A DNA stretch of 47,141 nucleotides, from NCBI GenBank assembly GCA_910589165.1, contig CAJUSP010000018.1, positions 1-47,141 on the forward strand, in the 5' to 3' direction. A program made the position numbers and the translations under genes. The notes under the pieces are model-generated. The model saw only the letters and a program-made list of their open reading frames with translations. It was not told where the DNA came from and ran no database searches. Positions 22,228-30,239 of the stretch are shown piece by piece; positions within the stretch are counted from its first letter, which is position 1, and each line of letters begins with the position of its first letter. Origin of the DNA: an uncultured Adlercreutzia sp. (lineage in GTDB: Bacteria > Actinomycetota > Coriobacteriia > Coriobacteriales > Eggerthellaceae).

Positions 22228-24387
22228 ATGTCTCATACCATTACCAGGCGGGGATTCGTAGCCGCCAGTGCCGCAGGAGCTGCTCTGGCAGCCTCCGGCG
22301 CGGCGCTGACCGGTTGCGCGTCGACCCCTGCGGTGGAGACGGCCTTTGCCGACGAGGTTGTCAACACCCAGTGCACCGCCTGTCCCAAACAATGCGGCTA
22401 TGCCGCCTACGTGGTCGATGGGAACATCGACAAGGTCGTGGGAAACGCGACCAACCCCGCTTCCGCCGGCACCCTGTGCGCCCGCGGCTATGGCATGGCC
22501 ACGGCCGCCGCTTCGGCCGACCGGCTCACTGAGCCCATGCACCGCAACGAGCGCGGCACCTTCGACGTGGTCAGCTGGGACGACGCCATCGCCGCCATCG
22601 GCGAGGCCGTGAAGTCCATTAAAGAGTCGAAGGGCCCTGAGGCCCTAGCGGCTATCAGCGACGGCACCTCAACGAACCAGTGGTACACCGACCGCCTGAT
22701 GGCGGCCTGGGGAAGCGCCAACAGCTACACCGACGCGGTGTACGGGTCGGCCTCGCTTGCGGCGGGTTTGGCCCTGGCCACCGGACATGCGGGCTACGAG
22801 GTAGACTACGCGAACGCCAAGGCCGTGCTCATTTTGGGCGCGAGTACCGTTGAGATGCCCGATCCGGGTACCGTGGCCGGCCTGGCCGCCGCCAAGGAGC
22901 GCGGCGCGGCCATCATCATGGCCGATTCCCGCCAGGCCGCCAGCGGCACCCTGGCCACCCAGTGGCTGCCCCTGCGCGCCGGCACCGATCTGGCGCTCGT
23001 GCTGGCTATCGGCCACGAGCTGGTCAGCCGCGGCGCCGTCACCGACGAGGCGGCCGCGCAGATGGCCGGGCTCGACGAGTGGAAGGCCGAGCTGGAAAGC
23101 TACACGCCGGCCTGGGCCGCCAGCGTCACGGGGGCTTCCGAGACAGCCATCGAAGACGTGGCCCGCACCCTGGCCGACGCCGCGCCGGCCGCGGCCATCG
23201 ACCTGACATGGATGGCCCTGTACGGCGGTGCCTACGCCAACACCGGCGAGCTCGCCCGTGCCACGGCGCTGGTGAACGGGCTGCTGGGCGCCTGGAACGC
23301 CCCGGGCGGCGTATTCGCGGCGGCGACGCTTCCCGCTTGGGAAGAGGAGACGGTGGGCACGGTGACGCCCACGGCGGCCGACGTGACCGCCGAGGCCTAC
23401 CCGCTGGCCCTGGCCGGGTCGCCCGGCGCGGCGCTGCGCCGGGCCCAAGACGGCGCCATCGCCGGCCTGTTCCTGGTGAACGCCAACGTGGTGGCCGAGT
23501 ACCCGGATCCGGCCTATGTGGCCGAGGCCATCGAGGCCTGCGAGCTTTCCGTGGCCCTGGTGCCGGAGATGACCGAGACGGCCGTGTGCTGCGACTGGAT
23601 TCTTCCGACTCTCACCTGGGCCGAGAGCGCTCAGCTGCCCACGGTGACCGGTGCGGCGCACCCGATGCTGGTGGTGTCCTCGCCGGTGATTGAGCCGGCG
23701 GTGGAAAACGCTCGGGCAGTGCCCGCCATCGTGGGCGCGCTGGCGACGGCCACCGGCGTGGAGGGCGCCTTCGGCTTCACCGTGGAAGACGCGGCGGCGG
23801 CCTGCTGCGAGGCCTGCGGCTGCGACTACGCGAGCGCGGCGGCCGTGGGCACCGTGGCCCTTGAGGCTCCGGCGGCCGCGTGGGCGACCGAGTCGGGCCT
23901 TCTGGAATGCGCTTCGGCCACGGCATCGGCCGCGGGCCTTTCCGCCGTGCCCACCTGGGTGGAGCCGGCAGCGGCCCCGGCGGGACTTGGCTTCGAGTTC
24001 TACCGCCTGACCACCGGCAACCAGGCCCCTATGGCCACCGCGGTGACCTCGAACGTCGCCCCGCTGGCGGCCATCGCCGAGCAGTACGCCCTCGACGGGC
24101 TGTGGATCAATGCCGCCACGGCGGCCGATCTGGGGCTGGCTGAGGGAGACGAGGCCCTCATTGGCAACGACAAGGACTCCGCGACGGTGCTGGTGCACGT
24201 GACCGAGGCCATTGAGCCTGCGGCCCTGTACCTGGCGGGCCATTACGGGGTGACAGACGACGAGCAGACCGCGGCCAACGGCCTGGGCGTGCGGCAAGGG
24301 CGCTTCGGCACCCTTTCCCTTGAGCCGGCCTACGGCGCGCCCCTGACCCAGGAGATCGTGGTCGCCGTCGAGAAGGCAGGTGCATGA
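22228..24387 (+). CDS. Tat-exported molybdopterin oxidoreductase (DMSO reductase superfamily), catalytic subunit
   Basis: 719 residues. The signal ITRRGFVAASAAGAALAASG is twin-arginine and ends in LTGC, a lipobox-like site, so it may be an exported lipoprotein. The [4Fe-4S] motif CTACPKQCGY with the distant CARGYGM Cys (residues 47-90) is complete. The molybdopterin domain and the C-terminal dinucleotide-binding domain (FYRLTTGNQAP...) are present, but the protein is short and Ala-rich for the family. Where related reductases carry a Cys or Ser metal ligand, around NSYTDAVYGSAS, I see no Cys. The substrate is unknown; polysulfide/thiosulfate-type or aromatic-compound reductases are the nearest. 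It overlaps the next gene by 4 nt. Confidence 0.87.
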   Translation: MSHTITRRGFVAASAAGAALAASGAALTGCASTPAVETAFADEVVNTQCTACPKQCGYAAYVVDGNIDKVVGNATNPASAGTLCARGYGMATAAASADRLTEPMHRNERGTFDVVSWDDAIAAIGEAVKSIKESKGPEALAAISDGTSTNQWYTDRLMAAWGSANSYTDAVYGSASLAAGLALATGHAGYEVDYANAKAVLILGASTVEMPDPGTVAGLAAAKERGAAIIMADSRQAASGTLATQWLPLRAGTDLALVLAIGHELVSRGAVTDEAAAQMAGLDEWKAELESYTPAWAASVTGASETAIEDVARTLADAAPAAAIDLTWMALYGGAYANTGELARATALVNGLLGAWNAPGGVFAAATLPAWEEETVGTVTPTAADVTAEAYPLALAGSPGAALRRAQDGAIAGLFLVNANVVAEYPDPAYVAEAIEACELSVALVPEMTETAVCCDWILPTLTWAESAQLPTVTGAAHPMLVVSSPVIEPAVENARAVPAIVGALATATGVEGAFGFTVEDAAAACCEACGCDYASAAAVGTVALEAPAAAWATESGLLECASATASAAGLSAVPTWVEPAAAPAGLGFEFYRLTTGNQAPMATAVTSNVAPLAAIAEQYALDGLWINAATAADLGLAEGDEALIGNDKDSATVLVHVTEAIEPAALYLAGHYGVTDDEQTAANGLGVRQGRFGTLSLEPAYGAPLTQEIVVAVEKAGA

Positions 24388-24926
24388 TGACACGCTACGG
24401 AATGCTCATTGATACCACGAAGTGCGTCGGGTGCTATTCCTGCCGCACGGCGTGTCAGCGGCAGAACAACCTTCTGCCCGACGAGGACTTCATCCGCTAC
24501 GAGCACGCGGAGGTGGGCACCTACCCCAACGTGCGCGTGGAGACGGTGCCCCTGCAGTGCATGCACTGCGAGGACGCCCCCTGCGCGAGCGTGTGCCCCA
24601 CGGGCGCGGCCCACATCGGCGCCGACGGCATTGTGGCCGTGGATCAGGGCCGCTGCATCGGCTGTTTGTACTGCATGTCGGCCTGCCCCTACCAGGTGCG
24701 CGTGCGCAATTCCGAGACCGGCGCCGTGGACAAGTGCCGCTTCTGCGCCGTGCAGACGGAAAACGGCACCACCACCTGCACCTGCGTGGACGCCTGCCCC
24801 ACCCATGCCCGCCTGTTCGGCGACTTGGACGATCCGAATTCCGAAGTGGCCCGGGCCATTGCCGAGAAGGGCGCCAAGCCCATCGCCGGCGACCTGACCC
24901 GCGCCAAAGTCTACTACGTGAGGTGA
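24384..24926 (+). CDS. FeS electron-transfer subunit (DmsB/PsrB type)
   Basis: 180 residues with four Cys clusters (CVGCYSCRTAC, CMHCEDAPCASVC, CIGCLYCMSAC, CRFC...CTCVDAC), the standard B-subunit pattern for four [4Fe-4S] clusters. No signal of its own; such subunits are exported together with the Tat-bearing catalytic subunit. ATG 24384 overlaps the upstream TGA; a second ATG follows directly. It links the catalytic subunit to the NrfD membrane subunit, which starts 5 nt downstream. Confidence 0.93.
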   Translation: MMTRYGMLIDTTKCVGCYSCRTACQRQNNLLPDEDFIRYEHAEVGTYPNVRVETVPLQCMHCEDAPCASVCPTGAAHIGADGIVAVDQGRCIGCLYCMSACPYQVRVRNSETGAVDKCRFCAVQTENGTTTCTCVDACPTHARLFGDLDDPNSEVARAIAEKGAKPIAGDLTRAKVYYVR

Positions 24927-24931
24927 TTGAG

Positions 24932-25831
24932 ATGACCTACGAACCCATTTGGGGAACCATCATTGCGTGGTACCTCTTCCTCGCCGGTTTGGGCGGCGGT
25001 GCGTTCATCACCTCCGCGTGGATCCGGCTGCGCAACCCCGCGTGCACCCACCTGATTCGCGCCGGGCGCATTATCGCCCCGGCCGTGGTCATCGTGGGCC
25101 TGTGTCTGCTGATGGCCGATGCGGCCGCCGGCTTCGCGCACCCACTGCGCTTCGTGCTGCTGCTGACGAACTTCGGGTCGGTTATGACCTGGGGCGTGGT
25201 GTTCCTCGCCGTGTTCGTGGTGGTGGCCCTTATCGCGCTGGTGCTGGACCTGCTGCACCGCGACGTGCCCCAGTGGCTCGACATCCTGGGTGCCGTCATG
25301 GGCCTGTGCGTGGCGGCCTACACCGGCTGCCTGCTCGGCGTGTGCCAGGGCTTCCCGCTGTGGAACACCGCGCTTCTGCCCATTTTGTTCCTCGTGTCTG
25401 CGGTGTCTACGGGCATGGCGGCGGTGCTGCTGGTGGGCGCTGTCGCCTTCCCCGGCGAGTTCAACACCGTGGTGCCGCTGAAGAAGTTCCACTTCTGGCT
25501 GCCGGTGGTCGAGCTCGTGCTGGTGGCGGCGCTGCTGTTCATCACGGCGGCCAACCCCAGCGAGGCCGGCCTCGCGAGCGTCATGGCACTTTTGGGCGGC
25601 AACTGGGCCGTGGCCTTCTGGCTGCTGTTCGTTATCGTGGGCCTGGTGCTGCCCACGGTGCTGGAATGCTGGATGCTGTGGTTTGCCAAGCCCGAGCTGG
25701 AGGATTCGCGCACGGGCCAGACCATCTCGGCCGTGTCCGACGCCGGCATCCTCATCGGCGGCTTCGTGCTGCGCCTCATCATCGTGAGCGCGGCCCTGCC
25801 CGTTACGATAGTGCAGCCCTGGATGTTGTAG
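24932..25831 (+). CDS. NrfD/PsrC-type membrane subunit
   Basis: 299 residues, about eight hydrophobic helices, starting WGTIIAWYLFLAGLGGGAFI as is usual for NrfD/PsrC. It anchors the complex and exchanges electrons with menaquinol. It is the last gene of the operon polyferredoxin - molybdopterin enzyme - FeS subunit - NrfD. A structured repeat cluster follows directly and may serve as the transcript end. Confidence 0.93.
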   Translation: MTYEPIWGTIIAWYLFLAGLGGGAFITSAWIRLRNPACTHLIRAGRIIAPAVVIVGLCLLMADAAAGFAHPLRFVLLLTNFGSVMTWGVVFLAVFVVVALIALVLDLLHRDVPQWLDILGAVMGLCVAAYTGCLLGVCQGFPLWNTALLPILFLVSAVSTGMAAVLLVGAVAFPGEFNTVVPLKKFHFWLPVVELVLVAALLFITAANPSEAGLASVMALLGGNWAVAFWLLFVIVGLVLPTVLECWMLWFAKPELEDSRTGQTISAVSDAGILIGGFVLRLIIVSAALPVTIVQPWML

Positions 25832-25863
25832 GATTCCGCTTGGCGGCTCCTCGAGGATCGGAC

Positions 25864-25905
25864 TACGGGGTAATGCGCAGTCGCTCAGACAATCCTCGCT
25901 CGGCG
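25864..25905. repeat. Half copy of the structured intergenic repeat
   Basis: TACGGGGTAATGCGCAGTCG followed by CTCAGACAATCCTCGCTCGGCG matches the left half of R4. The right half is missing and full copy R2 begins soon after. Confidence 0.7.
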
Positions 25906-25923
25906 GCTCCCCGGGAGCGGAGC

Positions 25924-26023
25924 CGCCGGGTACCCTGATTCGCTCAGACAGTCCTCGCTTTGGAGAACAGCCCACTGGGCTGTTCTCGTCGCTGCGGAAC
26001 TCGCTCGGTCAGGGCACCCGGCG
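25924..26023. repeat. Structured intergenic repeat, copy R2
   Basis: A 100-bp element with ends CGCCGGGTACCCTGA and TCAGGGCACCCGGCG and central stem GAGAACAGCCC/GGGCTGTTCTC. A flanking CTCAAC/GTTGAG hairpin lies at 26035-26050. Stem bases differ from R1 and R4 but change on both sides together. Confidence 0.88.
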
Positions 26024-26099
26024 TCTCCTTTGGGCTCAACTCCTGTTGAGGACTCGGATCGGTCTTGGTTGGGCTGGCGAGAGATGGCCTATTGGGCTC

Positions 26100-26903
26100 T
26101 TACAAATGAAGGTAGTCGCTGAGCCATTCTTCGAAGGCGAGGCCGCTTTCCGTTATGGCGGGGGCGGCCTCGCGGCCTACGTAGCGGTAGTGCCAGGGCT
26201 CGTAGCCGATGCAGGTGATGTCGCTTTTGTCGGTGGGGTAGCGCAGGATGAAGCCGTACTCGACGCAGTGGTCGATGAGCCACTGCTGGGTGGCGGTGGT
26301 TTCCTGGCGCTCGTCGAGCTCTTGGTAGTCGGCATCTACGATATCGACGGCGAGGCCTGCGTTGTGCTCGCTGGCGCCGGGCGGGGCCACCCAGAACGCG
26401 GCGGCTTCTTCGGCCGCCTCGCCTTCCAGGCCTTCCTCTTTCTCGGCGCGGCGGACGCGTTTCTCGAACAGGCGCTGCTGGTAGTCGTAGGTGCGGTAGG
26501 ACGAGCAGATTTCGGGGTTCACGCCGTCGGCTCGGGCGGCGGCGAGCATGGCTGCAAGGTCGTCGGCCACGCGCTCGTCCACGGCGTGGTCGCCTTCGCC
26601 CACCTCACGCAGCACCGGTGCCTCGAAGCTGTCAGGCAGGGGGTGGGCAGCGCTTATGAGCTGCAGGTTCCAGGGCAGCTCGTCGAGGCTCTCGGGCGCT
26701 TGGTAAAGCTCGGAGAGCGCCTGCACCTGGGCCCGGGCCGAAGCGTGGGGGTCGGTGGTGGCGGCGCCGTCGTGGGCGTGGGCCGTCTGCGGGGCGGCCT
26801 CGCCGGCGGACCCCAGGGCAATGCCGGCAACCAGTACGGCGGCGGCGCCGGTGGCCAGGGCGATGAACTCCCGACGGGGAATGCTGGGCGGCAACGGGCT
26901 CAT
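26100..26903 (-). CDS. Exported D-alanyl-D-alanine carboxypeptidase, VanY/M15B family
   Basis: 267 residues with a Tat-type signal (PRREFIALATGAAAVLVAG). The zinc site of M15 peptidases is complete: SEHNAGLAVD (H180, D187) and EPWH (catalytic E235, zinc H238), with the SSYRTYDYQ substrate-pocket segment at 134-142. It trims the terminal D-Ala from cell-wall peptides. Start ATG 26903 has AAGGAGG; the open frame extends 14 codons further without one. No vanA-like ligase or regulator lies nearby, so this is probably a housekeeping wall enzyme rather than a resistance determinant. Confidence 0.9.
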   Translation of the reverse strand: MSPLPPSIPRREFIALATGAAAVLVAGIALGSAGEAAPQTAHAHDGAATTDPHASARAQVQALSELYQAPESLDELPWNLQLISAAHPLPDSFEAPVLREVGEGDHAVDERVADDLAAMLAAARADGVNPEICSSYRTYDYQQRLFEKRVRRAEKEEGLEGEAAEEAAAFWVAPPGASEHNAGLAVDIVDADYQELDERQETTATQQWLIDHCVEYGFILRYPTDKSDITCIGYEPWHYRYVGREAAPAITESGLAFEEWLSDYLHL

Positions 26904-27053
26904 GGGGCGCCTCCTTCCAGGGGTTGCTCGGCGGATACGGGGCACCTATCTTAGCGCTCGACCGCCGCAGCGCACCCCGTATTCGGCAAAAGACGCACAC
27001 CTTACGCTTTCTTAAAGCGCATCTGTCGGTGCGTTCAGGTGGGCCGGGTGCCG

Positions 27054-27686
27054 CTAGGAAAGGGTCGACTCGTCGGGGAAAGCCTCATCGTAGGGAGGGT
27101 CGTCCTCGCGCCGGACGAACTCGTAGATGAGGCGGCGCGTGGCCGGCAGCTCCTTCTTCTTCAGCTGGTGCTCCCACAGCACGAGCACCTTCCAGCCCGC
27201 TTCTTCCAAAGCGGCCAGGTTGCGCTCGTCTCGCTCGATGTTGCGGGCGAATTTTTCTTCCCAATACGGGGTGTTCTTCTTGGGGGTGGAAAGGTTGCAC
27301 ACGGGGCAGCGATGCCAGAAGCAGCCCATGACGAAGATGGCCCGCTTGCGGCCTACGAAGGCCACGTCGGGGCGGCCCGGTGCCTTCCGCCAGTCGCAGC
27401 GGTAACCGGTGAAGCCCATTTCGCGCAGCATGCGGCGCACGAGTATTTCCGGCTTCGTGTCGCGCCGCTTGTTGCCTTGCATCGACTTGCGCGTGGCCGT
27501 GCTGACGACGCCGAAGTCGTAGCCCTTCTTTGGGGAGGGGCGCAAGGTGGCTTTCTCGGCGGCCTCGTCGGGGGAGAGGTTTACGGTCTGCTCGGAAGCG
27601 GCGACGGCTCCCTTGTCGTCGGGGGTATTTTCCGAGGTGGCTCGGCGACCGGGTTCGGGGTTATTTCGGGGCTTCTTTTTGGACAT
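27054..27686 (-). CDS. Very short patch repair (Vsr-like) endonuclease
   Basis: 210 residues; the last 140 match the Vsr fold: RRDTKPEILVRRMLREMGFTGYR, GRPDVAFVGRKRAIFVMGCFWHRC (metal-binding Asp and the HxC zinc region), WEEKFARNIERDERN, and GWKVLVLWEHQL. Vsr nicks next to T:G mismatches arising from 5-methylcytosine deamination. The first 65 residues are an extra low-complexity extension. No cytosine methyltransferase gene is in the window. The gene is divergent from the MarR-like gene. Confidence 0.9.
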   Translation of the reverse strand: MSKKKPRNNPEPGRRATSENTPDDKGAVAASEQTVNLSPDEAAEKATLRPSPKKGYDFGVVSTATRKSMQGNKRRDTKPEILVRRMLREMGFTGYRCDWRKAPGRPDVAFVGRKRAIFVMGCFWHRCPVCNLSTPKKNTPYWEEKFARNIERDERNLAALEEAGWKVLVLWEHQLKKKELPATRRLIYEFVRREDDPPYDEAFPDESTLS

Positions 27687-27846
27687 GGGCGAATTATAAC
27701 GGTAGGCCGCTGAAGCCGGGGCAGGTGCGGCGGTTTCAACGGTTCAGTGGCGGCGCGGCTTCCGTTCGGTAGGCGACGGGGTGCGTTTTCCGGTGGGCGC
27801 GTATGCTGAGTCGGTCTGCAAAAACACACTTTGGAAGAAGGTTGCC

Positions 27847-28572
27847 ATGACTCAATCGACAGAACTTCTGGCGGCGCTCAAGCGCGCGGCCAATTACAGT
27901 AAGCTCGCCATGCACAATGAGGGCCCCCGCAGCTTCAAGCGCGGCCAGGGCGCCCTTATCAAGGTGGTGTACAAATTCGGGGACGAGAAGGGCATCTCGG
28001 CGAAGAAGCTGTGCGGCATTCTGGGCTGGAGCCGTCACGAGACCATGGCGGTGGCCCACAAGGCCGCCGACAACGGCTATGTGACGGTGACTCGCAAGCC
28101 CAACGGCAAGCGCCGCGTGGCGCTAACCGAGCTCGGCAACGAGATTCTGCAGAAGCGCTTCGCCGCCGAGGATCGCGCCGCCGATGCCGTGTGCGCGTAC
28201 CTGACTGAGGCCGAGCGCGAGCAGTTGGTCGCCTTGTGCAACAAGGTGAGCGACGCTTGCGAGGACATGGGCGTCGACTACGCGGAAATCGCGGAGAAGC
28301 GTGACGGCCGCAAGGGCCGCGAGCGTGTGCACCGCTTCGGGCACCATCATGGCGCGCCCCAGGATCTCGATGGCGAGAGCTGCGAGTGCGCTGGCCGCGG
28401 TAAGCAGCGCAAGGGCGCATCGCGTCGGGGCGCCGGCAAGGGCGCCGAGGAGGCTTGCGGCTGCGAAGGCGGCGCGGGCCAGAAGCGCCACGGCCGCCGC
28501 GGCCATGGCATGAAAGAGGCCGATGCCAAGGCGATCGAGGTCGTGGAGACCGAGGCGACTGAGGAGCTGTAG
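27847..28572 (+). CDS. MarR-like winged-helix regulator with Cys/His-rich tail
   Basis: 241 residues. Residues 25-150 form a MarR-type winged helix (GISAKKLCGILGWSRHETMAVAHKAADNGYVTVTRK as the HTH, with the following KRRVALTELG wing). Residues 158-225 are unusual: HRFGHHHG, CECAG, CGCEG and QKRHGRRGHG in a Gly/Lys background, which looks suited to binding metal or nucleic acid. I chose ATG 27847 with GAAGAAGG upstream; the frame is open 22 codons earlier from a GTG. It ends 18 nt before convergent pdxT. The target is not evident. Confidence 0.78.
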   Translation: MTQSTELLAALKRAANYSKLAMHNEGPRSFKRGQGALIKVVYKFGDEKGISAKKLCGILGWSRHETMAVAHKAADNGYVTVTRKPNGKRRVALTELGNEILQKRFAAEDRAADAVCAYLTEAEREQLVALCNKVSDACEDMGVDYAEIAEKRDGRKGRERVHRFGHHHGAPQDLDGESCECAGRGKQRKGASRRGAGKGAEEACGCEGGAGQKRHGRRGHGMKEADAKAIEVVETEATEEL

Positions 28573-28590
28573 GCCCGCGCTCGGCTGGCT

Positions 28591-29229
28591 TTAGGCCCGT
28601 TCGAGAAATAAGCGGTAAAGCGTATCGTCGGCGTCGAGTTCCGGATGGAACGCGGCGCCGATTTGGTTTCCGTGGCGCACGGCCACGGGGCGCCCATCCA
28701 GGGTTACCAGGGGCTCGGTGCCCGTCCCCAGCCCCTCGATACGCGGGGCGCGGATGAAGGTGAGGGGAATACGGGCGGCGGTTTCGTCGGGCCCTTCGGA
28801 TGCCGCGGATGCCAGCAACCCTTCACCGCGGAAGCTGCCCAGCTGGCGCCCGTAGGCGTTGCGGCTCACGGTGACAGGCAGCGTACGGAAGCCCTCGACC
28901 GTTGCGCGCCGGGCCGCGGCATCGGCCGACAGGCCCTGGGTGTCGCCGGCCCCTTCTACCCGCTCTGCCAGAAGAATGAGGCCGGCGCAGGTGCCCAAGG
29001 TGGGCAGCCCGGCGGCGATGCGCTCGCGCAGCGGGTCGAAAAGGCCCACCGCGCGCAGCAACTTCGCCTGCACCGTGGACTCGCCCCCGGGCAGCACGAG
29101 CCCGTCGAAGGGGCGCGCCAGATCGGCGGCCTGGCGAAGCTCGAAGGCCTCGCAGCCGAGGGCCTGAAGCCGGCGCTCGTGCTCGATGAAGGCCCCTTGG
29201 ACGGCCAAGACGGCAATAGTGGGCGCCAT
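28591..29229 (-). CDS. pdxT: Pyridoxal 5'-phosphate synthase, glutaminase subunit PdxT
   Basis: 212 residues, class I glutaminase. The catalytic triad is visible: C81 in GTCAGL, and H195 and E197 in FHPELD; the oxyanion segment LPGGEST (46-52) is intact. It releases ammonia from glutamine and channels it to PdxS. It starts 3 nt after the pdxS stop, so the two are co-translated in the order pdxS-pdxT. Confidence 0.96.
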   Translation of the reverse strand: MAPTIAVLAVQGAFIEHERRLQALGCEAFELRQAADLARPFDGLVLPGGESTVQAKLLRAVGLFDPLRERIAAGLPTLGTCAGLILLAERVEGAGDTQGLSADAAARRATVEGFRTLPVTVSRNAYGRQLGSFRGEGLLASAASEGPDETAARIPLTFIRAPRIEGLGTGTEPLVTLDGRPVAVRHGNQIGAAFHPELDADDTLYRLFLERA

Positions 29230-29232
29230 GGG

Positions 29233-30135
29233 CTACTGCCCCCGCTCTTCCATGATGATTTGAATCTCGCTCTCGTTGATGCCCACCATGGCCTCGCCGA
29301 GGTTCTCGGAGAGTGCGGCCAGGCGCTCGGCGTCGTCGTAGTTGGTGACCGCCTGCACGATGGCCGCCGCGCGACGGGCCGGGTCGCCCGACTTGAAGAT
29401 GCCGCTGCCGACGAAGACGCCCTCGGCGCCGAGCTGCATCATGAGGGCCGCGTCGGCCGGTGTGGCAATGCCGCCGGCGGCGAAGTTCACCACGGGGAGC
29501 TTGCCCGTCTCGTGCACCTCGCGTAGAAGCTCCAGGGGCACGCGCAGCTCCTTAGCGGCCTCGAACAGCTCGTCGTCGCGCAGGTTCTGGATGCGGCGGA
29601 TTTCCGCGTTCATCTTCCGCATGTGGCGCACGGCCTGCACGACGTCGCCGGTGCCCGGCTCGCCCTTGGTGCGGATCATCGTGGCACCTTCGGCAATGCG
29701 GCGCAGGGCCTCGCCCAAATCGCGCGCCCCGCAGACGAAGGGCACGGCGAAGGCGGTCTTGTCGATGTGGTAGGTGTCGTCGGCCGGCGAGAGCACCTCC
29801 GACTCGTCGACGTAATCGATCTCGATTGCCTGAAGAATTTGGGCCTCGGCGAAATGCCCGATGCGGCATTTCGCCATGACGGGGATGGTCACGGCGGCCT
29901 GGATGCCCTTTATCATGGCCGGGTCGCTCATGCGCGAGACGCCGCCGGCGGCGCGGATGTCGGCGGGGATGCGTTCGAGGGCCATGACGGCGCAGGCGCC
30001 GGCCTCTTCGGCGATGCGCGCCTGTTCGGGGGTGGTGACGTCCATGATGACGCCGCCCTTCAGCATTTGGGCCAGCTGGCGGTTGAGCGCGACGCGTTCG
30101 GTATGGTTGACGGGGGTGCCTTGGGCGGTGGTCAT
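29233..30135 (-). CDS. pdxS: Pyridoxal 5'-phosphate synthase, lyase subunit PdxS
   Basis: 300 residues, a TIM barrel that makes PLP from ribose 5-phosphate, glyceraldehyde 3-phosphate and ammonia. The key residues D32, K89 (in VMAKCRIGH) and K157 (in IRTKGEPGTG) correspond to D24, K81 and K149 of the B. subtilis enzyme with a constant offset of 8. AAAGGA precedes ATG 30135. The promoter lies at 30194-30222, overlapped by repeats likely bound by the divergent MocR regulator. Confidence 0.97.
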   Translation of the reverse strand: MTTAQGTPVNHTERVALNRQLAQMLKGGVIMDVTTPEQARIAEEAGACAVMALERIPADIRAAGGVSRMSDPAMIKGIQAAVTIPVMAKCRIGHFAEAQILQAIEIDYVDESEVLSPADDTYHIDKTAFAVPFVCGARDLGEALRRIAEGATMIRTKGEPGTGDVVQAVRHMRKMNAEIRRIQNLRDDELFEAAKELRVPLELLREVHETGKLPVVNFAAGGIATPADAALMMQLGAEGVFVGSGIFKSGDPARRAAAIVQAVTNYDDAERLAALSENLGEAMVGINESEIQIIMEERGQ

Positions 30136-30193
30136 GGCGGTTTCCTTTCGCTCGAAATGGTGAGCGGAAGTGTAAGCAATATCTGAACCTAGT

Positions 30194-30230
30194 GATATAG
30201 TCAGTTTTTGTAAAATTGATAAGGTCAGTT
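30194..30230 (-). promoter_or_regulatory. pdxST promoter with two PdxR-type direct repeats
   Basis: On the minus strand TTATCA (30217-30222), 17-bp spacer, TATATC (30194-30199). Two GTCAGTT repeats on the plus strand (30200-30206 and 30224-30230) lie 24 bp apart, one inside the spacer beside the -10 and one just beyond the -35. MocR regulators such as PdxR bind direct repeats, and this position fits control of both divergent transcripts. Confidence 0.6.
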
Positions 30231-30239
30231 GGGAGTCGT

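Noticed and set aside
26100..26903. Vancomycin resistance determinant
   Set aside because: A lone VanY-type carboxypeptidase without VanH/A/X or VanRS genes; such enzymes are common wall-remodelling proteins.
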